Assembly (NCBI GenBank): GCA_010015805.1
Contig: ML978126.1
Location: 434,001 to 498,000, forward strand
Direction of reading: 5' to 3'
Length of the DNA: 64,000 bases
DNA from: Rhizodiscina lignyota
Lineage: Eukaryota; Ascomycota; Dothideomycetes; Aulographales; Rhizodiscinaceae
Both the position numbers and the translations under genes were made by a program. Under the pieces are notes generated by a model. It searched no databases. It saw only the letters and a program-made list of their open reading frames with translations, and was not told the origin of the DNA. Below are positions 54,699-64,000 of the stretch, piece after piece (the first letter of the stretch is position 1; each line of letters opens with the position of its first letter).

Positions 54699-57207
54699 AT
54701 GAGTCGGCCAATTCTACCAGTGCCATCTCTGAACAAGAGTCCAAGAAGTGGTTCCGGCTCTCCATTGCCACCGAACGCGCCAGGAGGAGATCAACAAAAG
54801 CGACAATACACCAAGCGAGGAGCCATTTCGAAGATAGCTTGTCGCAGTTGTAGGAGACGGAAGACCAAATGCAACTCGCAACGGCCGACTTGCTCGAACT
54901 GCGCTGGGAGGGCGGAGCATTGTATCTACGATTACGACGAGTCTGACCGCAGCCTCACCTTCCTTCGAGAAAATGTGGAAAACCTCGCGGAGGAACGCAC
55001 TGCCCTCGAGTCTATGCTCAGAACCCTTCAAACGGACTCGGAAGATGCAGCTTCTGAGATATTCCGCCGATTGCGGACCGGAACAGACCTTTACACATTA
55101 GCCCACCAGGTCCATGCGAGTAAAGCTCTAACAGAGGTAGGAGCTGCTGCCAGCTCTGGAAGTCCGAGTAGTATGTGCTTCGACCAGCATGTTGTAACTT
55201 GCTGGTCCAATTGCCCCAAATTCTAGACTAGACTAAACTAGGCCAGGTACCCTCTCTAGGTTGGACCAATACGAGCAGCTAGTTCGTGCTATCACGTTTA
55301 GCACACCCACCGAGCTGGAGGAAATAGTACGTCGTCTTCGGACCAAGCCCGATCCTGAGCCTATTCTTTCAGCAATTCGGACGAAATCGCTGTTAACTCC
55401 ACTTCGGCCCGCTGACTCTACGTCAAGTCTCGAAGGGGAGTACTCTGATCGTACGCAGGCCTTTCGCCTCGTCAAAAGCACCGGTTCCCATAATGCGTTG
55501 CCGCCATCAGCGGATCCAGAGCGATCCGAGACTCCAAGACTTCACACGTACCAGCGTTGGACTTCTATTACCCATGATGAGGGCTTCATTGAGCACCTAT
55601 TTCTCATTTACTTTTCCTGGCAACACACCTTTTTCCAAAACTTTCCCGAGGAGCTGTTTCGAGCGGATTATGCCAGTGGACAGACGGCATATTGTTCAAG
55701 TCTCCTAGTTAACTCGATATGCGCTGCTGGGTGCTTGCTGTCAAGAAAGCCAGAGGCTCGACAAAATCCAGAGGACTTCAGTACCGCGGGAGTACATTTC
55801 TATTCCGCTGCGCTGGCAGAGCTTGGAGAATTTCGAAGGCCGTCAATATGTAGAGTTGCTGCATTGGCACTATTAGCCCACTTTGAAGGTGCTCGTGGTC
55901 ATCTTAGGACCATGTGGGACTTTACTGGGCGCAGTGGACGAATGGCACTCGATCTCTCACTTCATCTAAGAGAAAGCAAGCTTGACGGCGCCGATGATGG
56001 GGGAGAAACGACGTATGAAGAGGCAAACATGCATACGTTTTGGGGTTGTTTCATAGCTGATCAGTAAGATCAAATCACTGCCGTTTGGTTACTGTTAAAC
56101 TAACGCACTGCCAGAGTCACGAGTTTTACATTCGGCCGGTTACCGCAGATTCCGATCAATTCAGTCACTACTCGACGTCCCTCGATCGATCGAGAAGTCG
56201 ATGCGAGAACATGGATTGCGTACTATGACAGTTCTGAAGGTGTCTCCCCAGGTGGCTGTTCGACGACATTCAAGGAAGTGATTTCCCTTTGTGTTATCGT
56301 CAATTCAACCTTAACAATGTTCTTCAACCCGGCACGAACAATCAGCGGTACCCTGCTCCTAACGGAGTACAACAAATATCTAAAGTGGAAATACGCTCTT
56401 CCAAAAATCCTCACACCCACTGGCCGCGCACCTCCACATATCCTATGCGCACATCTTCTGTGGCATGCTGCTGTCTTACTTCTCTTCCGACCGTTTCTGA
56501 AGGCCAAAGTCATCGAATCTGAGGTTGTCCCTCAGGACATTTGTCGCCAATCCGCAAATGCTATATCGGAACTCTTCGCGAATCATCGGTCATATTACGA
56601 TCTTACAGGCATCTATGCATTTCAGATTCAATGTCTGCTCACGGCCTGTACAATCCATATCATTCACATACCCGCCATTGCTTCAACAGAGCACTTCATA
56701 GACGCATGCAATAACCTACACGACATGGTAGATCGCAGCAAGTGGGCGAAGTCAAGTCTGGACGAAATCAAACGGCTAGTCAGGAAATGGAACCGTGTCC
56801 TTCCTGGTGATGCTGAGGTAGCATTATATCGCGACGAGCAGAGATCACCAAGCCTAGACACACTCCCCTCGATCATCGGAAACTTACAAGCGCCCTCCAA
56901 AGGAATAGCAACATCAAGCACCCCAATGGATGTTCCAGAGCTACCCGAGAAGCGAGCCGCTTCTACTCTGCCAGCCCAGGCGATACAGATGACAAAGCGT
57001 CCTCGTGTGGCAGAAGCGCGAACGCCTCAGCTATTTGCCCCCAGCGAAAGTCAGCCAGCTCCTTTACCAGGCCCTATGCCAGACGGGCTGGACCCGGATT
57101 TTGACGATGAAGACATGACGCTTGAATTTCCCGGGCTCGATTTCTCCAAGGACGACATGTTTAATCCGTTCATGGGCTTTGAAGGTGGTTTCACGGAACC
57201 AGGTTAG
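54699..57207 (+). CDS. Zn2Cys6 fungal-specific transcription factor
   Basis: Three exons (54699-55170, 55247-56063, 56115-57207) give 793 aa. The Gal4-type binuclear cluster is near residues 48-77: ACRSCRRRKTKCNSQRPTC, then SNCAGRAEHCIY. A leucine-containing dimerisation helix follows (LTFLRENVENLAEERTALESML). The middle homology region (PF04082 type) spans exon 2, with FIEHLFLIYFSWQHTFF, FHxGV-like GVHFYSAALAELG and HLRTMWDFTGRSGRMALDL, and crosses into FGRLPQIPINSV in exon 3. The C-terminus is acidic with DPDFDDEDMTLEFPGLDF, a likely activation segment. The overall layout recalls the NirA-like group, but target genes cannot be read from the sequence. The first junction could use either of two nearby donors; GTATGT at 55171 is the better one. 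Confidence 0.92.
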
Positions 57208-57805
57208 GGTGCGTGATGGAAGCTGCACTCCCGGATGCCTACTTTATCAGGCAGCTCGATCGATGATACCCTCCTCGTAAAGGTTTGAGGTGCAACGGTT
57301 TGTCAGAGTGAGCATGAGCGCAGGTTGTCATTGGGTTTTGAGAATTGTGATCAAGGACTATTCTTTCCTTCATAGCCGCCTCTGAAGGTTCATTCGAGTG
57401 GGCGCTGAATTGAGTTGTGAGATGCGTTTTGCATTCCAAACACATTCGCATATTTTTCATTGGCCTGACGGCTCCGTCCTTGATACTAGAACCTCGTCTC
57501 CCATGTAATATGCATTGAATCCAACCCTTGATGGCAATGTAATTCTCGTCTGGTGCAAAACCTTTGGGTGGATCCCGCAGGTAATCCAACGCGCACTTCA
57601 TACGCAGCTTAACTTGTCTGATTGTACCATGCGCCCATCATTCACGAACTAGCCTTTGGTTACGGGGCATACGATTGATTTGCTCAACAGTGATTTGGAT
57701 TGCATCATATCCACAAGCAACCGGTTCGAGTCCGTATGAGTATCTATTCACCATGAACGCCGCAGCTGTATGCAGAACCCTTAGTTTTGACCGGTAACCC
57801 AAGGC
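57208..57805. other. Intergenic between convergent genes
   Basis: 598 bp between the 3' ends of the Zn2Cys6 and proteasome genes. A perfect tRNA B-box (GGTTCGAGTCC at 57721-57731) is present but no cloverleaf forms around it. No gene called. Confidence 0.6.
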
Positions 57806-58545
57806 CTATGCGGGCAACACTTGTTTGTCATCCACCCAATCTTCTTCCCTTATGCCATCTTTCGTGATGATCTTGACCGCGAGCTAGCCATGAGTCAGCA
57901 TTTACTCATAAACCTATGCGTAAAATCAACTTACCCCCTTGAAGTCTATCGGCAGCCTTCTCTTCAGCTCGTCCGAGCACATTCTAAGTATCTTCAAGCC
58001 CTTCTCAAGATCTATGTCCGGATGATGATGCTTGTCCAGCGTTGAGAGACAGTAATATTGTGCATAACCGTGTGCAGCATACGGTAGTTGCGCCAGCGAC
58101 GCCAGGTAGTCGCACCAATACAGGGTCGGCTTCTGCGTTATGGGATCGAAGCCGCCGAGCAGCAGGTTGACCGTATATGGGCTCCGCGATCGTAGAGCCT
58201 TTGCAAGCTCCCCTCTGACGAAGGATGCTACCGCGGCAGGACCAAGTTCGCTGTTATTGCGCATGCTGTAGAGTTGCACGTTGGCTTGGACGTACTCTGC
58301 GAATTGCACTATGGTTTTGAAAAGATTAGCCCTGCTCCATGAGAGAGATGTCATGATAAAGATTGTGTAATGATGAAGGCTATACCTGTATCACCAGCTT
58401 CGCCAGAGAATGCCATCAGGTTGTACTTGTTGAGCTCGCGTGTCTTGTCGTCGGTGGCCTTGAGGATGGTGACGCCGCGCATGGCCGCTTTTGAGGAAGC
58501 GACAAGCGTAAAGTCTTTGCCCGTAAGACCTAGTAAGACCTCCAT
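57806..58545 (-). CDS. PRE1: 20S proteasome subunit beta-4
   Basis: Non-catalytic beta-type subunit of the 20S core (Pre1/PSMB2). Three exons (58545-58386, 58308-57935, 57883-57806) give 203 aa, the usual length. It starts MEVLLGLTGKDFTLVASS without a propeptide, as beta-4 does. The first join makes GEAGDT-VQFAEYVQANVQLY, followed by SPYTVNLLLGGFD and CDYLASLAQLPYAAHGYA. The small last exon adds LAVKIITKDGIREEDW, the final beta strand and tail. The first position lacks the catalytic Thr, as expected for this subunit. Head-to-head with Utp13 across 285 bp. Confidence 0.96.
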
Positions 58546-58673
58546 GTTGAGATGTATTTAGTGTTGAAGAAGAGGGTGGAGGTCAGAGGGGTTGGTATGT
58601 TCGATTTGAACCTTGAAGCTCGCGGTGAAAGCTCTCGCTCGACGCGAAGCTCCAGATGCCTGGGCATAGCCGC

Positions 58674-58699
58674 GCGCTTATTATCGGTGAAATAAGCGC
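58674..58699. promoter_or_regulatory. 9-bp inverted repeat in a divergent promoter
   Basis: GCGCTTATT at 58674-58682 and its exact complement AATAAGCGC at 58691-58699, separated by 8 bp. It lies in the 285-bp spacer between the proteasome beta-4 and Utp13 starts, 129 bp from the former and 132 bp from the latter. Near-central placement and a perfect dyad suggest a shared binding site; no regulator is identified. Confidence 0.45.
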
Positions 58700-58830
58700 C
58701 GAACTTTTCGTCACTCCTCATAAATTTTTTGGGTCAAAAATCATGGAAGTCCATTGTATCCATCTACAATGGCCACACTCATGTTAGTGATTTTCTAGGA
58801 CATTCTGCGAATTCGAGCCTCAAACCTACC

Positions 58831-61800
58831 ATGATGGCACAGCACACGTCCGTCAAGACAACATTCGAACCGTCGCAAACAATACAACCTTTCTACACTG
58901 GAGGAAGTGTTGCGCTGAGCCAGGATGGACAGATATTCGCTGGCTGCATGGGAGAAGATGCAATTCTCACCGATTTGAATACCGGAAAGGAGCTTGGAAG
59001 GGTAGAAGGGGTGCGTTGCGCATACTATCTTCAGTCTTCTATGAAGTCTAACATGTTGAATGCAGGATGGGGAACCAATAACTAGCATTTCATGTAGGGA
59101 TAGATCCGACCTCATATTTAATACTCTCTAATCTTGCTACAGTGACGCCTTCCGCCTCGCACCTGATAATCTGTTCCCGCTCGCTGTCAATGCGCATATA
59201 TAACTTGCAACCTTCGCTGTCCGGAGACAGTATAGACATCGAGCATGTTCGGACCCTGAAACCCCATGCTGCACCTGTTGTTGTATCTGCGGTCGATTCG
59301 ACAGGGACACTTCTGGCAACAGGAGGAGCAGACGGAGTCATAAAAGTATGGGACATCCGAGGGGGGTACACGACACATACGTTTCATGGACACAGCGGTG
59401 TCATCTCTGCGTTGCACTTTTTCCAAGTTGCCGCTGCGTCCCTCCCATCTGAATTTACTCCGAAGAAGCGACGCAGAAGCAAAGGAAAACAGGACGGTGA
59501 CGAGGTTGAGCATGTGGGCTCCGACTCGACCGTTGGATTCAGGCTCGCTTCTGGCGGAGAAGATTGCAAGGTTCGCATTTGGAACCTGCACAAGCGTTCC
59601 TCTGCAGGTATCTTGGAATCGCACAGCTCTGTCATCCGTTGCTTGGACTACTCACCTGAAGAGAATGCCTTGGTATCTTCCAGCAGAGACAAGACAGTAA
59701 CAGTCTGGGATGCCAGAACGTGGAAGATCAGACGTACCGTCCTGGCATCAGAAGAGGTTGAGAGCTGTGGATTCGTGAATGATGGCAAGATTGTCTTCAC
59801 TGGCGGAGAGACAGGCTGCGTAAGACTATGGTCAACATCTACCAGCCAAGAAATCACCCAAGAGCAGCAGCCGAAGTCAGAGACCGAAGCAATCTTGGAA
59901 ATCTTACATTTCGACACACTTCCATACCTTCTGTCCATCCAGGCTGACCAAACTCTGATCTATCATTCACTCGATCCCGTGGCAGATATCGTATCAGATT
60001 CACAGATCCCTCCATTACCAATATTGCAGCGGATATCTGGAACGCATGATGAGGTGATTGACCTTGCTTATGTTGGCAAGGATCGATCGTATCTTGCACT
60101 CGCCACCAACATTGACGATGTCCGAATCATCTCTCTATCGTCAAGCTCAGGAAACTCCACTAACGGGGAGAGCTTACAATCTGGCGCACGACATTTCGGT
60201 GCAGACGTGGCCTCATTAAAAGGCCACGAAGATATCATCATATGCATGGATGTCGACTGGTCCGGCCAATGGCTTGCTACTGGTGCGAAAGACAATACCG
60301 CACGGCTTTGGCGCATTGATCCGGATTCGAATTCATATTCTTGCTATACTACGTTTACTGGTCATGCAGAATCGATAGGCGCGATCTCACTTGCTCATTC
60401 AGAGCCTCCTTCCGAGAGCGCCGCGCATCAGAATCCTCTTGAACACCCTCCGTCTTATCTTGTAACTGGCTCGCAGGACAAAACTGTAAAACGCTGGGAG
60501 GTCCCAACTCCTAAAGCGCACGGGGACGTCAATAAGCCTGCTCGTGCAACATATACACGCAAGGCACATGACAAAGACATCAATGCCATAGACACGAACG
60601 ACCGTGGTACATTATTCGCGTCAGCGTCGCAAGATCGCACAGTCAAAATCTGGAGCCTTCAAGAGGGTGAAGTACAGGGAGTACTCCGAGGACACAAACG
60701 AGGTGTATGGACAGTTCGATTTGCTCCGCATCGCACACCTGGTACCATCAGTGGTGCAGGTCAGACCGGTGTGGGCCGCGGCCTTGTCCTTACTGGAAGT
60801 GGAGATAAAAGTGTGCGGGTATGGAGTCTCGCAGACTACAGCTGTCTACTCACTCTTGAGGGACACACGAATAGCGTGCTCAAGGTGGTTTGGCTTCCCT
60901 CCACCTTAAACAAAGACGAGCACGCTCGGCAGAAAGCAGCACAAGTTGCCTCGGCTGGCGGCGATGGGCTTGTTAAAGTCTGGGATCTGGGTACTGGAGA
61001 AGCGGAGTGTACGCTGGACAACCATACTGACAGGGTATGGGCATTGGCTGTGCAACCAAAAACTGGTACTCCACAGTCCCCTGAGACGGGGATTGAGCCC
61101 GTGGACGAGGACAGTTCTGAGATGGATGTCGACGAACAAAAGCCACGGCAGACACCAACGACTCTTGTGTCGGGGGGTGGAGATGGAGTTCTCACCTTCT
61201 GGACGGATACGACGCGTACCACTCTCCTTCAGACTCGACAACGCGAAACAGAACGGATCGAGCAAGATCAGCAACTCTCCAATTTGATCCACGCAAAGGA
61301 CTACCGGGCCGCGATCACGTTGGCCCTGCAACTCGACCAGCCTGGCCGTTTGCTCTCTCTGTTCACTGCTGTTGGCGACGGCCAGGAAGGAGAAAAGGAC
61401 ATCGACAGTTACACCGGGAAGAAGGAGGTTGACGATGTCCTTGCGTCCCTGGCGGACGAGCAGATCTATAGACTGCTCCTCAGAATTCGAGACTGGAACA
61501 CAAACGCTCGCACCGCGGACGTGGCGCAGAGGATCTTGCACACTCTAATCAGACGATACCGTGCGGATAAGCTTGCAAGTATCAGGATTCCAGATTGGGC
61601 AGGGAGAGGAGGGAAGGGAAGAGCTGTTGGATTGACGGAGCTATATGATGGCATCCGAGCGTATACGGAGAGGCATCTGCGGAGAGTGGAGGATCTCGTG
61701 GAGCAAAGTTACTTATTAGATTTTACGCTCAGGGAGATGGATGAGCTTGCGGGTGCCGATGCGTTGATATTAGGAGAGGGACGTAATGGTCTTGTTGAAG

Positions 61801-61832
61801 ACGGAGCGAACGTTCTCATGGTTGAAGATTAG
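58831..61832 (+). CDS. UTP13: U3 snoRNP / SSU processome protein Utp13 (WD40)
   Basis: Nucleolar WD-repeat protein of the UTP-B complex, needed for 18S rRNA processing. Three exons (58831-59010, 59066-59093, 59143-61832) give 965 aa; the second exon is only 28 nt and supplies DGEPITSIS before LTPSASHLIICSRS. The N-terminus KTTFEPSQTIQPFYTGGSV is typical of Utp13/TBL3. About twelve WD repeats are visible (for example GVIKVWDIRGG, KTVTVWDARTW, DNTARLWRID, DRTVKIWSLQ, DKSVRVWSLADY, GLVKVWDLGTG). The last ~180 residues (HAKDYRAAITLALQLDQPGRLLSLF) are the Utp13 C-terminal helical domain. Two adjacent ATGs open it; either may be used. It is longer than yeast Utp13 because of loops rich in Lys, Ser and Glu. 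Confidence 0.96.
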
Positions 61833-62465
61833 AGTTCTCTCGAGTTCATAGCTCGGGATGTAGATACCCCTAGCCAGAATCAAGTCTTCCTCAGTGCCCT
61901 CAAGATCGCCGCGATGGAGTGGTGGAAGGTATGATCCCTTTTGAGCAACCCGATGTTTAGTATCCACTCTACTGCAATATGAAGAATGTTCCACAACTCA
62001 GCATCTACATAACATTTTGGACTTGAGACTAGAGAGCACTCGTCTATCGCTCTGATTGCAATCATACCATTTGTTGCACGGCACTGATATAATAAGGTGT
62101 GAATGAAAGTCGCATCGGTCTCAATAGTAGTAATTTGGTACTTCCACCCACCGACTTTTACTACTAAAAAGTGCAACGTCGTTAGATATGGGAGCTCTCC
62201 TCACGGGCATCATTACCGACTTCAAATTCAATGTAAATGACTTCCAGACTCCTCAGGAACTTGCATCTTCAGAAATACATCACAATAAACGTTATTTGCA
62301 GGCTCCTAAACCTTCTCAACATCCTACTCAGTAATGCTAAATATAGAGTCAACTTGGGGTAACACAAGACCCTAACCCTCGTTGATACAGTCAAATTAAC
62401 GCTCGAGCATTGAAATATTTCGCTATAAAGACATGTCAGTAGTAAATACAAATTTCTAAATCCAA
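61833..62465. other. Intergenic between convergent genes
   Basis: 633 bp of A+T-richer sequence between two 3' ends. No gene, repeat or RNA recognised. Confidence 0.6.
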
Positions 62466-64000
62466 TCAAAACCTCCTCGTTCCTCTTGAGGGTGGTTCAA
62501 TCGGCGTCTGCACATCCAACTGACTCCGAAGCTTATTGTTCCTCCTCTTCGCATCATCTAGCGCAGCCTTCACCCTCCTCTCATGCTCGGCCTGGCCTTC
62601 CTTGCCTCGGAATGCTTTCTCGACGGTTTCCTCCGCCGTCTTGAGTGCGGTCTGAATCTCCGCGAGCCGCGCCTCGTGCTCCTCCTTCAACCGCACGTCC
62701 TCTGCGCCTTTCTCGTCCGCAAGCCGCGTGACGACGTGGCGTGGCGCGTTGTCGAAGGTTGCGCGGGCAACAGCAGAGTTGAATTCGGCGAGGTTGAGGT
62801 TAGTATCGATAGCGTAGAAGCTGCCGGTCAAAGACTTGGAGCTAGCTGCTAGCGTTTCTAGGGCTTGCGTTATGCTAGCTTTGAGGTGTTGATTCTCTGG
62901 GTTTGCGAGCTGCTCGCTAGCTGCCTCGGTCTCTTTGGTGATCTCTTCGACCGTTGCTTTATTCTCGCGTGCACCTCTGACAGTCAACGGTCGTACCAGC
63001 TGCCACAGCGGCTGGAGTCTTGATTTGCACTCCTCGCATTTCGTGACCGTAGCGTTCTTCTCTACCATGTCGAGTCGTTTACGGAACTCGACTTGATTGA
63101 GCTTATCCGCGCCGGCAACCGAGACCTCATCGATAGCCCTCCTACGGCGGTCGCGTTTGACAATGCAGTCCACCAGCTGCTCGTGCCTCTCCTCAAGCTT
63201 CTGATGCAGCTCTACAACGAGTCTTAGTACCTCTGCAAGGTCAACCTTGTCGGCGGCCCCGTTACCGCTGTTACTGTTGGACAACATCAACAGTTCTTTG
63301 CCTGCAACGCCGTCTTCCCTCGCCATCGTCTCTGCGTCCCTCAGAAGCCCAGTCACTACGCTAATCTCCTCCTGCAGCCGTTTGTATAACGGATCAAAAA
63401 CATCAGTCAGGTAGCTCTCGTACTCCTTCTCATTCTGTTCGCTCTTGATCTCCGCCTCTTGTTTCTTGAATGAGTCTTCCAGCATGGCAATATCTGAATA
63501 TGCAATCTGATTCTCGTTGAAGAGATCGTCGATCTGTTGCTGGGACTCGAGTCCTCGCTGACGTGACTCCACCTCGGCTCGTGCGCGATTGGACGCTGCC
63601 TTTGTCTTCCATTTGTCGAAAGCGACGGTCACGAAGTCAAAATTGGAAGGATAAAGCATCAGAGATGTTTTGAGATTCTCCAGACGAGGGTTGAGGATAG
63701 GGCTGGCGTTTGGTTTGGGCAGAAGCTCTTTCAACCTCTCGAGAGAAGGAGGTTGAACAGGCAGTGGAGGTACAACATTGTCCAATGGTGGTTCTTTTGG
63801 TGCTGGCTGTCTTACTTCTGGCTTTACTTCTGGCGGCTCTGGCGACTTGTCCGCAGCCTTCGTCTTTTCAGGCAGTGGTGCAGCTGGTTGTGGTGCGGGT
63901 GGCGGGATTTCTTGAACTGTTCTTGTCGTTTCTGCTGTGCTACTTGGGATCGAGGGCTTCCGCGTCCCTGTCGCAGCGGCGCTTGGCTGAAAACCTGCCG
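62466..64000 (-). CDS. Coiled-coil protein, 5' part beyond the window
   Basis: Open frame from the stop at 62466 to the right edge, at least 511 codons without a stop or a convincing start; the true N-terminus lies outside. The part nearest the edge is Pro/Lys/Glu-rich and disordered. From about 63740 leftward it becomes helical: LERLKELLPKPNASPIL, then FDFVTVAFDKWKTKAASNRARAEVESRQR, and long heptad stretches. A CEEC motif (VTKCEECKSRLQPLW) might bind a metal only with partners elsewhere. The C-terminus has further coiled coil (RLAEIQTALKTAEETVEKAF) and ends in a basic tail, PPSRGTRRF. I do not recognise the family. Convergent with Utp13. Confidence 0.8.
   Translation of the reverse strand, partial: AGFQPSAAATGTRKPSIPSSTAETTRTVQEIPPPAPQPAAPLPEKTKAADKSPEPPEVKPEVRQPAPKEPPLDNVVPPLPVQPPSLERLKELLPKPNASPILNPRLENLKTSLMLYPSNFDFVTVAFDKWKTKAASNRARAEVESRQRGLESQQQIDDLFNENQIAYSDIAMLEDSFKKQEAEIKSEQNEKEYESYLTDVFDPLYKRLQEEISVVTGLLRDAETMAREDGVAGKELLMLSNSNSGNGAADKVDLAEVLRLVVELHQKLEERHEQLVDCIVKRDRRRRAIDEVSVAGADKLNQVEFRKRLDMVEKNATVTKCEECKSRLQPLWQLVRPLTVRGARENKATVEEITKETEAASEQLANPENQHLKASITQALETLAASSKSLTGSFYAIDTNLNLAEFNSAVARATFDNAPRHVVTRLADEKGAEDVRLKEEHEARLAEIQTALKTAEETVEKAFRGKEGQAEHERRVKAALDDAKRRNNKLRSQLDVQTPIEPPSRGTRRF

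Noticed and set aside
57650-57750. Possible tRNA around a perfect B-box (GGTTCGAGTCC)
   Set aside because: The bases around it do not form a T-stem, and no A-box at the right distance gives an acceptor stem, although CATACG and CGTATG could pair locally.
1-64000. A biosynthetic cluster, defence island, retroelement or Starship-type cargo region
   Set aside because: No backbone synthase, reverse transcriptase, integrase, captain-type recombinase or grouped tailoring genes are seen; most genes are conserved housekeeping ones.

Overview
The window is a gene-dense piece of nuclear DNA from a filamentous ascomycete (Pezizomycotina). Most genes are split by short introns of about 44-67 nt with GTAAGT/GTGAGT-type donors and CTAAC-like branch points. 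The gene set (Zn2Cys6 factor, HET-domain gene, GH79 enzyme, MARVEL protein, large pyruvate carboxylase) is typical of that group. A Dothideomycete is my best guess, but that is inference from overall style, not a proof. I read 20 protein genes, 18 of which look intact and complete. One (HET domain) looks broken, and one runs off the right edge. For most spliced genes I joined exons by hand; every join given keeps the frame and restores family-conserved residues.

Left part (1-16 kb), metabolism and secretion. It holds an SDR oxidoreductase, a thioredoxin, a three-exon secreted beta-helix protein (950 aa) and a divergent pair: a 4-coumarate-CoA-ligase-like acyl-CoA synthetase ending in AKL and an acyl-CoA thioesterase ending in SKL. 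Both termini are peroxisomal PTS1 signals. The 398-bp spacer between the pair carries two CCGAGG hexamers, the core recognised by the fatty-acid regulators FarA/FarB/CTF1 in other ascomycetes. Next come the splicing factor Spp2 (G-patch) and a secreted GH79 beta-glucuronidase-like enzyme, followed by 1.8 kb of non-coding DNA with a 60-bp degenerate tandem repeat.

Middle part (17-43 kb), core cell functions. It holds a large Arg/Asp- and Pro-rich protein of unknown function, an MBD4-type mismatch DNA glycosylase with a very long lysine-rich N-terminus, eIF3j, clathrin heavy chain (11 exons), pyruvate carboxylase (8 exons) and a Ste20/GCK-family kinase. One clathrin intron is about six times longer than its neighbours because it holds a small terminal-inverted-repeat element. 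A second copy of that element lies at 53.3 kb.

Right part (43-64 kb), regulation and an accessory patch. A 3.6-kb gene-free stretch precedes a C2H2 zinc-finger factor, followed by a four-pass MARVEL protein. The patch at about 51-54.7 kb holds the broken HET gene, the second element copy and a 10-bp minisatellite. Beyond it are a Zn2Cys6 factor, a head-to-head pair (20S proteasome beta-4 and the rRNA-processing protein Utp13) sharing a 285-bp promoter with a perfect 9-bp inverted repeat, and the C-terminal part of a coiled-coil protein. I saw no rRNA gene, convincing tRNA gene, CRISPR array or retroelement.
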